From Sipunculus nudus (taxonomy: Eukaryota > Annelida > Sipuncula > Golfingiida > Sipunculidae), in contig CM049307.1 of NCBI GenBank assembly GCA_026874595.1, forward strand, positions 81,138,643 through 81,202,642: 64,000 nucleotides of DNA, written 5' to 3'. Under the pieces are notes generated by a model that did not search any database, was not told the DNA's origin, and saw nothing but the letters and a program-made list of their open reading frames with translations. A program made the position numbers and the translations under genes. Positions 50,589 through 63,500 of the stretch are shown here, piece after piece. Positions within the stretch are counted from its first letter, which is position 1; each line of letters opens with the position of its first letter.

Positions 50589-53500
50589 GTAAGTGATCTC
50601 ATTACTGAAACGTGTAAATTTTCCTTATAAATTTTTAACCATTTGTAAGTTTATTTTATGATAATGCCCTTGTCTTGCAGGGAATTCTGTTGGTCCTTCA
50701 AATGTCCTTTATCCTTTTTCAGAGTTACAACGGTAGTTATCAATGAATAAAAAATAAAACAAAAATTAAAAAAAGGCACAACTTAACCTGCGTATAAATA
50801 TCTTATATTATTTTTAGTTTTCATGGAAGCACCATAATCGTTTTCCATAATAAGAGACCAGGAAGAAACCATCCATTTAAACCTGAAAGAGATATATTTA
50901 TAAAAAACACTACAATTGAATATTGTAGACGAAATACTGCCCATAAACCCATTAATAAGACCAGAAAAGCACTCAGAGCGCAGACCTTCGTTAAGGCAGC
51001 TCAGTACCCCCATATGGCATTGTCAGAAATGTAGCATTTTTCCTTTAAAAATTGATCCAGATGATGATACGGATCACCCCACAATTTAAACAACCTGCCC
51101 TTGTATCGTTGTTGAGTTATCCTGAGAATTTCATCAAAATCCGTTCATAACTTTTTGAGTAATGTTGCTAACAGACAAAAAAAAAACAACACCAGCAAAA
51201 ACATAACCTCCTTGGCTGAGGTAATTATGTCATCTACAAGTTTCTGGTAAATTTTCTGTTTAGCCTGTCATAATTTTTAGTTTGACTTAGAATCATTTCA
51301 GTTGCGCCTAGCCGTCTGATGAATATACTGTTGGTCAGTCATGCAAAACCAGCAAATAAAGGAATCCTTGAGATACATGTATATACCAGCGGGAATATTT
51401 AATCACACAGAAAAGGATATTTTCTGAAATATTTAGTAACGGTAAACATTTTCTTCACCAAAGATAGGTTCCGATAAAATGAAGTAAACGAGTCACCAGC
51501 AGAGGGTCCATTTGTTGAGTTAAATAATCTTTATCACCGGTAATGTCAGTTTCATCCAGCCCTTCATACATACTTTTTTTGCCAATTGGGAATATACATA
51601 CATACGTCACCACCTCATACATGCCGCTAGAATGTAACTGTTCGCTTAACTTTTGCTTACAGCCCATGACTTTTCACTTGTTGGTGGGGAGGTCGCACCC
51701 ATGTGGAAAAGACCTTTCCCAGGGGTCTAAACCGGATTTGAACCCACAACCTTGCGGCAACCAGTCCAATGCCCTAACCTTAGCAGCACCGCGATAATGA
51801 ACAATAGCATTACTTGGATAGAGTATATTGGTGCATTATAAAATGATTGTTAAATGTCAACTGCTGTTTGACATATAACGTGTTATTAACTTTTTTAAAT
51901 TCCTATCGAGACTTTAACGATATTACTGGGTATGATTACGTTAGATGTGCGTTTTCCTTAAATTCAGATTAAAATTTCATATTTTGCCTACTATGCTGTG
52001 GTTAACAAAGCCTGTATTTTGTGCCAGGAAAATGAAACTTTTAAAAACTGCCATCGATGGACACCACTTAATAGTGCAAGATACAATGCTGACAGATGCA
52101 GATAAAAAAGGGAAGCTCCTGGTGTTTTTACGCTGCTGATTGTTATTTAAATGTTAGGCATTATCGTTCAGTTCGGTTGGGGCGCCAGCCTTTAATCATA
52201 CCCCCTTATTTAAATACCCGGCTAATCTTCAATGATTGTCGTTGTTTATTCCCTACGTGGAAGATGATCATAGTACCAATCATGACTTAATAGGTGCAGA
52301 CAGTGTTGAATGGCCCAGATATAAAACAAATACGTGGGATAAAAATAAATGTGGAATATGTTTTGTATAATGTAAGTAAATACATCAGTCTTTTAAGTTC
52401 ATGCTTGCAATCAGTTTACCATCCATGCCGTCAAAATTTTCCCTTTACGTGAAAGTTCATTACACCCGTATTTTGTGTGTTGGCCTCGGAATTATTTGAA
52501 AAAAAAAAACCAGGTTAAACATTGCTGCAGTATCCATATCTAGGCAAACAATAGAGACATAAAATGTGCTTGTAGATAGGTTCCCCTGTGACAGATTAAT
52601 TTTCAACTCTTCCGTGCAAACTTAAATGAATGAAGCATGGTCTTATTTGTCTCAAGATTTCAAGCCCGTGCGTATCACTGGTTACACGTAAACGGATTTA
52701 ATGTGCCGGATCCACACCAAAATTCTAATCGATTCTTCGTTAGCCGATTCCATGCCCTATAGATTTCATGAGCTTAAGTTCAATGATTGCGTGAGTTAGG
52801 TGTGAAAAAAAAAACATGAACTTGGATGAACGCATACACACTTCTGGATTTGTAAGGTGAATATATAACCAGTATAGAGAAGAGAGAAGGGAGAATTTAT
52901 TTGACTTATCGATCCTTCAGCAAAAGCCTCGTTTGCTTCCTTGATCCCGATAGGTGATTCATGAAATACCCCCCCCCCTCCGGTATATTTAATTATTATA
53001 TCATCTAAAGTGTTGAAAGTTTTTCCCGTTTATTTTTTGTTTCCTCTGTTTTAGTGGATCGACCCAGGTTTCTAAGAGGTAATCGTACCTTGAGGACAAC
53101 CTTGTCATACGGATAAATGAAAAAAATACATTTACATCGTACTTGCATATTAATTGCTCTCAGATAAAATGACTAAGCTCATTACGATAAATGGGTTAAA
53201 TATAATGTATAGTAACGAAACAAGTGTACATATTCATCCATATGTACCAGTCAAGCATTCAACTGCAACATTAGTTTGAATCTGGCATTATTATTATTCA
53301 GAGCTGGGCGCAGACTGCCCCCAAAACAACTCCCCTCTTTCACACACAACACGTTTTCAATCCGTTTTGTACGTTAACACGGGCATAAGACCAACGCGAA
53401 TAGGGGGTGTAGCTGAAAGCCTTTCTTGACCGTGATCGGGTAATTCAGAACTAGGTCCATACCGTTCTTGAGTGTTCACACGACACTTAAGCAAAGCGGA

Positions 53501-56500
53501 TAAAACGATTCGCACTCAAAACTGTTTGGAAGCAACCTCTGAAAACAGTTTGAAAACGCTTTAGATTGCCAACGTTTCAAAGAGTTTTGCATTTGCCGTG
53601 TGGAAGGAACCTGTAATAATAATAAAATAAAAACATACAGCATTTCTAAAGCGCCCTACCCATATTCTGAAACATTCTCAAAGGCGCTGTACAATACATA
53701 GAGTACATCCACTAAGAACATAAAATACTTAAAAAAGATAGCGGAAAAAAAAGCGAGAAATGAGAGTTCATCTCTGAAATGACTAGGAAGTCCATCCCAT
53801 AATTTGGGAGCAGCAGGTCTAAAGGATCTGTTTCCAAAAGTAATAGTCCTAGACTTAGGAACTTTTAACTGTACACAGGAGGTAATCTAATATAATGTAT
53901 ATTCCACCAACCGCTTCGCTGTGGATTCACAGGAGGCTGATCTTAGAGCTCGTGCTGATTGGTACCGCTCGAGTTGTTCAACAATATACGCCGGTGCAAG
54001 TGCATGTAGTGATTTAAAGTATATAATAAAACCTTATATTGCAACCTATATTCCACAGGAAGCCAGTGAAGGCCAATAAGGACAGGCGTTATATATATGC
54101 GATCTCGCCGTTTGGTTGGGGTATGCGAGTCCCGAAGTTAACAAGCGGCATTAGGACAAAAGGGTCAAACAATTTCCAGTACGTGAGCTGGAACAGGCAT
54201 TATTCTCACATGTTAATTTAATATGTTAATATTCAATCATCATTTTTCAGTGATGTTCCATTTGGAGCTGTGTGATTGTGGATCATAAAAAATAAAGAAG
54301 ACAAACCTCCGCACTCGAGCGTCTTATAACCGATAAAATTGATATAAGCCCAGCTAAGGGTATGTTTCACTAATAGGCCTAAAAATAAGGAGAAATTATG
54401 AGGAGATAGAGACGAAACGCTAAATTATTTTGATTGATGCAACATCAACCCTTTTACAAGTCTGCTAAATTTATAAACGTAATGCTAGTTTGATTTAGAA
54501 GGATTATGTCTAAAGGAGAAATGAATTAAATTACAATACATTGGACCATACTGGACAGTTTTATGGTAATTTCAGTGCAGTATAATCGGTTATATGTATA
54601 TTACACAGTCATCGACCTTAATGCCATAAACACCTGTGTACATATGTGTCTCGTGACGTCACGTCATATGTGTACCCGCCGCCCGCTATACGCTGCATAT
54701 CGATCAGTTTTACTGATTTGACAAATCGGGCAGCGAATGTAACCTGAAACCGTTATGAGAAAACAAGCAGTCTTAACAATAGACATAATTAACCCAATAA
54801 AAACCTTTGTAAATAACGTTGGGTGTGCATACTCTTCAAAGAGAGATGGGAAAAAAGGGCAGGCAAACAGGAACGGACGGACAGACAGGTGCACAGTCTT
54901 TTTCTGCATATATGTATTACTATTACTACTATTGCTATGTTGTCTTGTATCTGCGCCATTTAACCCAGCTTATATATGCCGACCAGGTGTAAATGGGAAC
55001 AGGGGTGTGCCGCATAGAATCTGTCGCAGGTTGTTGTATAAAAACCCTTTAGATTCAATGGACCAACTAACGTGCTCTACCCCTCCCACTCACGAAGTAC
55101 ATATCTTTGTAAACGTTATATAGGATTTCCCATCTGATTTGATGTTTTTGTAAAGAGACACATTTATTATATTTTTAAATTTAAATCTAATTAAAACGGG
55201 AAATACCGATAGCCTCAGGTAAAACCAGGGCAGCTCTCAGTGAATGTATAAAAATATATACATAAATATATCTGAATGATTGTTATTTGTTCCTAGGCCT
55301 ACATCATGCTTGTTTCAAGTTTTGAACTTTGGGCTACATTTTCATTTTTTTTTTAAAGTTATCATTTTATTGGATATTCTTCTATAGCTAGCTAAACATC
55401 AAGTTAAACTAAAAAAGGTTAAATACTATATGCCGTATCATCCCCTCATTTTTATTAGGTACATTTCAAGGGAAACAATTATAATGTAGAGGAGAGGATT
55501 ACAGAACCTATTTTTCAACATGGTAACTAAATTCCTACCTTATTCCTTATTTGAGTAACAGAATTTTCTGAAAATATGAGAAATCAGTCTACAATTTACA
55601 ACATACCAGACCCACTTATGGCGGTCAGGGTCATTGGTCACATGCAAAAACAGCCTCAACTGACAGCTGCTGATTGGATGATCTCATGTAAACACTCTAA
55701 AAAAATATAGGCCTAACCAGCAAAAACAAAGATGGCTACTTATGGAGGGTCACACCATATCTGCCAGATCATGATTAGGAGACTAAAATGTTGTGAAACA
55801 TAAACGGGGGATTTATTGTAAAATTCTTAACTGCCATATTAGGTTTTCACTTCCATATGTTGTTTTCTTGGAAAATATTGAAAAATATTAACTTTTAAGT
55901 AAATCATCTACAAAAAACAGGTGGACAGCAGGTGGTGAAATGGACTATAATTGTTAAGCCATCTGACAAAATGCGATTTAAAATTCGAGCATATTTTAGA
56001 CTTAGGCCAACCAGACCAGAATACAGGAAAATGGCTCTGAACTTTCTATGCGCTTTTACCCGTGACATTACTCTTCAAATCCCAAGGGTATTATTGAGTT
56101 TATAATTTATATTAATTATTACTACAGCTTAAAGCACATGGCCTACGCGTGTATGTACGGAATCAACATGCGTGCTGGCCATGAGCAAGAACGCTGGTCC
56201 AAGCGATATAGTGTAATTAAAGGCAAAGCTGGAGTCAAGCATTTGTTAATACGTTCCCTATTCAGCCTTACCATAGCAATATGTGCCGGTTACAGCTATA
56301 CAGAACCAACTGATGTACATTACACAATGCATGATGCAGTGCATGATCACCCTACATGCGTTGTTACTCATTCTACATTTCCACTGTTGCAAAGGCCACC
56401 ATTGTCGTATATACAGCTGTCACGTATACAGGACGTACGTTCCAACCAATGAGAGCCGGTCACTGCGGGTTTTCGCCAATTTTCTTCTTATTCAATATAA

Positions 56501-56660
56501 TTGACCATTAATGGCATAATTGTTAAATGGCGGCCCAAGTGGATTCCTTCTTGCCTCTACAAAATCTTGACTAGATTCTACCAGTTTTTCAATTTTGAGG
56601 ATGCATTTATTGTGAAAACACCAAGAGATTTCTGTTGATAAATCCAATTTGATTCTTCAG

Positions 56661-56697
<37 letters not shown>

Positions 56698-59600
56698 ATA
56701 GCGCTAAGATTTAAATATAAAATCCGCGTTTATTACAAAAGGCAATGGTTAACAAAGTGTTATGCAATTTCATTTGTATTGGTGTATAAGAAGAAATAAT
56801 AATATTTATAATATCTTTTTTTGCACTGGTAATTTATACACAAGAAGTTAATATTCACGTACAGCTAAAGTTCAGCAGGTACATGTTCCTTCTGATATGC
56901 AGTAACTAAGCTTGTTTAGGTATAAATCTAGATTTACAATACACTTGCTTCATCTGGACATCTAAAACTTAAAATTTAAAATAGAAAATATAGAAACAAT
57001 TGAAGCAGAATGAGATATAATTTAATAGGTCAAAATGGATGATTAGTACCAATTGATATTTTTTGTACTATTCTAATTAATGTACGAATTTGAATTTAAT
57101 TCAATTTTTAGTCTGCGTTTGATTAATATTTGATGTCATGTAATAAATTTGTATTGTTATTTACACTCACCAACTATTGATTTCAAATATTGAGTTAGAA
57201 TCCGTGTGATTATAAAACCCAGATAGCTATCCTTGCACGCTCAACATTCTACCATTTTATGTTATTTATATTTCTATATTCGTTTATCAGAATGGTTTCC
57301 TTTGTAACAGTATACATCTTTAATCACATGAAGCTACACGAGAGGGGTTTAATTCAATAGTACAACAGCAAATACTGTAATACTTGGCAAAACTTGATTC
57401 ACAATACGTTTGATCTCATGTCGGCTGAGGCTAAGTGATTATTATCTGGCAACATATTGGCAAATCCTATTTAAAATTCAACAACTCTGCATGTATTTGT
57501 AACAGCTGATTGTTATGATGGAAATCAGAATTACAGTATTAATGAACAGATAATATCATTTTAGAATAGAATATAATGCTGATCAATAATCAGTTGCAGG
57601 AACAACATTAACATAAATATTTTTATTGAAATGCACGAAATTTTTCACGAAACTCGCAATAACTACTTACCAACAGATTATCTCGCCCGAGTTCGATTAT
57701 GGGCAACATCCACGCATATTTAATAGGGTCACGGGTCACAAGACTACTTTGTGATGTTGCCGCGATAACTTATGCAGAATATGAAGGATTTTGATAAAAT
57801 TCATCAGAAATGTTAATCAATAAAAAAATATCTAAAATTATATAAAAAGTTTGATTTTCACCAAAATCAATGTATATTTAATGAGGCCAGAGGTCACCGC
57901 ACTTTAGAGGCAACTTGGTGACTTACGAAAAATCCTATGGATTTCCATTATACATATTTACCAATATAGTTTCTCACCTGAATAACCTCCTCAGCAAAAT
58001 TCACGCAAATTTATTGACGTCAGAGGCCACCAGATACAGGACGGGCGTATTATGCACATTTGCGGTGGTCTTGATTTTATATTGTTAAGTTAATTCGTTT
58101 CGTCAAATTCAGTGTGTTTTTTTTTTATCAAAATGCCTTTCCGCCGAAAAATAGGGATCTGAATATCATGCGAGTGCAGCATATTCCAATCATATATTTG
58201 CATTTGAACCTGGTTCTGTTACCAATAGTCATAAACTTCAATAATCTGGTGATTATAACTTTTTCTTCAGGACCGTTTGTGGAACCCCGATAACTTTCCA
58301 CGGCCGTTCATTAGAGGCTTCTGGGAAGGTTTCTGGTGGGCATTCGTTACCATGACAACGGTTGGGTGAGTCGTTTTAATGATTAAATTTATATTGATGA
58401 GCTGTTTTATTTGCTGTTTGATATTAATAAGGTAAAACAAACATTTTCTCTTCAAAGTTTCAGGCTTGACTAACACGAGTTACTGACCTACAGGTGCAAC
58501 GTGGAAGAATGCGTCTGTCATCCCTAATTTATTGTACAAATAAATTCGGTCCATGTCACAACGGTTTATAGTCATTTGAATTATTTTTCATAGTGATCTA
58601 GATTAAATGGGTTGTTCCCTGGGTGTTACCCTAACCTTCTACCAAGATTCACCAAAATTCGCTCAATGTCCTGAACTCCGCCAGATGTCGTTACTATTCC
58701 AAACGAACCTCTTCCTGCATGTTCAGCATTGTGGGACGGCCGGGACTACTTGTCTTTACTGTCAAACTTTAAAATCAAGTTTGTTACATTTCAAGGAAAT
58801 CCCTCTGTTTACATTCACATGTGTATGCTAACGAACTATTACTTATTCTGTAATGTTCTTACCGAAAACAACATGTTTATGTAATTTGCTTTAAAGCAAT
58901 TCTTATCAAACATACTTGAACGGACTATAATACCCTCTCAAATACATTTTTAACTACGCCCCTGATGTATTTAGAATCCTTTTGCATTGTGTTTGGCCGT
59001 TTTTACACCCTAACATACAGCAGAGTCGTACTCTTGTGACGCCCGATTTTGCGCAGTGTGGCAAGAAAACTGGATTATCAGATTTGTTATTAAATGCGTT
59101 ACGTTTGTTACCGTTATCTGATCCATTGACACGGTTTCGTACTCATTTGCATATTGGGATTGTCTATTTGGAGGGGGGGGGGGGGGTCGTCAAGAGCAGA
59201 ATATTGTGTTTGATATTTTATAAAATTTATACAAAAATTCCCTAAATTCAAAATACAAAATTACGGAATCAAGATGACACTGCAGAGGAGGAGCTCTCAG
59301 TTCGCAGTAATAAGAACAGTTCCTCCCCGACAAACCGTCTAAAATGTCTTTTTTCTTATTTAAAAAAAATCGCATGAGTGGATATGTCTCTAATATTTTC
59401 TAGAATGGCGTCATTGTATCGGAAGTACCATGCATGCGTTTTATAGCACGTGGATTGGTTTATGTAGAGTCCTTATTGCTTACAAATGTTATTGTCATTG
59501 TGAGAAATATCTAGAAATTTTTTGTCGAGGACGTTTACATGTGAATGACATCACTGCCGAGTTCAAGTTGACAGTGCTCACGGAAGTGCGGCAGCTTTTT

Positions 59601-60500
59601 TACAAAACGCACCGTAATCATAATATATTCATGATCCTCAAGCCCAAAATATTCAACACATTTTCGCAATAGGCTTTAAGACATCAGACCTACCTGACAC
59701 CCCTCTCTTCTATATTTGGACTGACCCATTAATAGGCAACCCCTATGGTAAAGTAGGCTCTCCTGGGGGTTCAGGGCAGCAGGGCCCGGCACTTGGTCTC
59801 TGGTACCTGAGTGAGATGAGTGTGGCCGCTATCCAGCTATAGTAACCTGGAGGACATGCTTGCATCTTTGCTTGGTACCTAGTCAAGTCACTTTGACCAT
59901 CAATTTTAACGTATAGACTTGCAGTATAAGTTTTGGCTTTGTAATAACAGCCATAACAAATTCGGACATATCGTAATTGCTGTAATGTTTTATATTTTAT
60001 TAGTGGTAAAAATCCTACAAGATGTTACTGCTCTATAGTTTTTGTTCCCGCTGACCACAGGTACGGTGACACGACCCCTCGGTCCATCCAGGCCCGGGTG
60101 TTCGGTCTGATGTGGATCATTGTTGGTATCACCATTCTGTCCGTATTCACCGCCACCGTCACCACCGTCCTCACCAAGGAGTCGCTCGGCACGCTGCGCC
60201 ACCTACAGGGAAGACACGTGAGTACGCGATTTGCTCAAGTGATGATGCATCAACAATGAAACAAATATATTTTTTAATACTATAGAACTGTCAGTCAAAT
60301 ATATTTCCTTGGATATCGACGTTTCTTTGACATAAACTGTTCCTCCTCATTGGTAATTTAATTTATTTATTAAAAAAGAATTAATAATTCTTAAATTTTT
60401 TAAAACAAATCCTGATCTGATTTCCATTTCGCAGAGCGTATTGCTGGCAGAAAATACATAGAAAATCAGTGATCCTGTACAAGTAGCTAAAATATACAAG

Positions 60501-60554
<54 letters not shown>

Positions 60555-63500
60555 AAACACTGCTGTATTATCTTTTCTATGAATTTATGTATTGTGGAGT
60601 TGCAGACATTTTGCGAAGTTTATCTGTGTGTTATATGTCGGCATTACCTTCGACAGCTTTTCTGTCTTTTGGTCCTTTCAAACTATCCTGAATGCAATAT
60701 TTTACACGCATTATGGGACACTTTCAGTTCTTTCGTGATACATTCCCATTTTTGTAATTTCTACAGTCTGGTATACTGTATTTATATTTTTGGGAAAACA
60801 TTTTTCCTTTTCTTTTGCGGAACTAAAGGTTCAAACACATCTAAATGTTATAAGTCAACAACACCTATGACTATACGGGTTAATGGTTGGCCGAATAGGA
60901 TTTGTAATAAAACAATAGTAATTTCGTCAGGTGTATCTGAATCCTGAACATGTCATAGGTGAAAGCACATCATAAAAAAAAACGAAATTTTATTATTTTA
61001 TTTTCTTGAAAAAAATGTTCGTGCCGCTGGAACTCAAAATGCTTCAACTTCTACTGAAAATAATTTCAAAATTGACGTGCGGTTCCTGAGAAACCAACCT
61101 TTTTTGCTTTATAGTAAATTAAGTATAAGCTGATACCTGACATTAATATCATCGTTTGCTTTCAGCTTGGGATCATCAAGGGGTCAGAGGATCACAAACT
61201 AGCAATCTCTGTCGGAGCCAAACCTGCCGGTAAGTATTTCACACTGCTTCCTTACAGATTTATCTTTCTATGTGCTATTATAATCAAATTAAAAGAAATA
61301 CAGATATTCCTATATGGGCTTCTAAGCAAGGCATAAAAGGATTATTCTTTCAAACTTTTGACAAGAAAAATACCACAATGCGCAGAATCGGACTAAAAAC
61401 GCCAGCGCGTAGGTATAAATGGTATAAATGTTGCGATGAAGGAAATGTAGTCCGTAAAAATATGCTGGATTAGAATTGCTTCAATTGCATGGACAGATGA
61501 GCAGTAAAACGCCCGTCCTTCTCCGCTGGCGACCCGGGTTCGATCCCAGGTGCTGCCATGAGAATGGTTTGTAGTGGCCTATCCAAGGTCGATGGTTCTC
61601 TCCGGGTTCTCCGGCGTCTCTTTTACAATGATCTTCAACTCTATCAGTGTCTTCTACTTTCGCCTTAAACATCTAACTGTAAATCCGACTCCATCTGTCA
61701 AACTTTGTCGTTGCCGAGGGAGCCAGTGCGGGCTGGATTTTCCGGAGACCCGTGACTGGCTGGAGCGCCAACTTCCCTTTCAGTCAGTCAGAATAGCTTC
61801 AGGGCAAATAACATAAACCAGGGTGTTTTTGTGGTAAGGACTTCATGGTATATGTGATATTTTGTAAGCATGCACATGTGAATATTCACAGGTGTATCCT
61901 TGAAATGTACAAATTTTGATTCTGAAATCTGAGAATTGAGACAAGTAGTCCCGGCCGTAGCTCAAATTCCATTCTTGAAGAGGTTAGTGTTGAGTAGAAA
62001 TGATCTATGGCGGAAATTTGGAAAAATTCTTGTACTTTCCCGTCCTTGTTCTTGTGTTCACTTTGAACATTATTTTTAGCCATCTTTATTTGGGTTTTTA
62101 ACATGTGGCAACAAAGATATTTTGATATATCCCTTTATAACATATAATTAAATGAAAGAATATTCGAATATGGGATGTTTGGATGCATGAAGCCTTATGA
62201 TATTAAAAAGACCGGGGAGTAGAAAAATACATTTGGCACACGTCTATTATAAACAACCAGAAAGGTGAGAGATAATTAGATGAGAAAATGTCGTACATCT
62301 TATTTTCCAGGTGTGAACAGCGTTGATGACTTAGTATCTTCGGTGGTCAAGGAGAGAGTTGAGGGGGCTCTGTTGGACGCGTACGCCTTCGCAGAGTCCC
62401 AGCACGCGTTAGACCCACAGATTCTGGTGGACGGGCTGGTGGACAACCACCGGGCTCACGGGGTCTTCGTACAAGGCGGGAGTACCTCATTCAACCAGTG
62501 TCTTAAAACTTACGCTTCCATCAACAGAAATAACTTTTTCGCACAACTGGCTCAGTATGTCAGACCATTGTCTGTGAGTGTATATATTTTTTTTTATTAT
62601 TTTATAGGTTTACACATTTATTGTACATCTATATAGTTCATATATAAGTTTCGTGCAGGAATACTGTCGACACAAATATCAGTAACGCAATTTAAAATAG
62701 TTTTAGTCGGTACATGTATTAAATAATATATTACAAAAGTACCATTGATCTAATATGTGAACATCTATACGCCATAACCCGAAGTTTGTTTGAAATTCTA
62801 CCAGTCAAAATTAATATTAAATGTATAAAATATTAAACTTAAATAAATTAAATCATAATTATGTTTTAAACCACATATTTATTGAAATTTTTTTTCTCAA
62901 AACATTGACATAAAATTCTTTAACCTCGACGATTATGTTAATTAATGAATTGTGACCTATATTACTGCCAGAATAATACAACAAGCACAACTTCAGTCGA
63001 CTATGAGAAAACCAGAAGCACAAACATGTGAAGAATTTATCATGGCCGCACAATTTATTTCGCTTTTTAATTTTATACCGGAAGTCGGAGAACTACAAGA
63101 CGGCGGCGGAGAATGCCCAGGAGTTGTTCCAGCCCAAGACGATCGTCCTGATGTGGTACGGCCTGCTGGTATGGATAGTCATCTTCGTTGGATTTGTGAT
63201 TTGGGAGTTCGCCTACTGGAGGCCAAAACACAAACAAAGACAGCGTGAGTTTATGTTATGCCTGACTCTTTGCTATTTATTAGGCGGAAAGAGTATGATC
63301 TATTTTGGGTTTGTGATTTGGGAGTCCCCCTACTGCAGGTCAAAACACACACTTTTTTCTTTTTTTTCATTAAAAGGTCTGAAATCACTATACTGGTCCA
63401 CAGTCCAGTAGGAACAATTCTTCTGTGTCAAAATCTCCAGCATGTATTGCAACATGTTCATAATCTCCTCATTAAAATGCAGAAGCATTAAATTCGTCCC

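Larger units (their letters stand above)
50589..58270 (+). other. Intron 1 of the channel gene (7.7 kb)
   Basis: No additional exon recognised. It contains a SINE (51660-51795), a MITE-like repeat (53330-53610), an unclassified dispersed repeat (53630-54150), a GA microsatellite (56664-56695) and a dispersed repeat (57645-58075). The rest is AT-rich. Exons 1 and 2 join in phase 0 exactly between TM1 and the pore helix, so nothing is obviously missing. Confidence 0.6.

Noticed and set aside
51720-51795. tRNA gene on the minus strand
   Set aside because: tRNA-like head with a degenerate B box and a SINE body; no intact cloverleaf.
54664-55123. Overlapping frames of 81 and 122 codons
   Set aside because: No recognisable domain, no splice context linking them to the channel gene, composition like intron DNA.
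61530-61560. tRNA gene
   Set aside because: Only the B box is good; acceptor and anticodon stems do not form, so it is read as a SINE.
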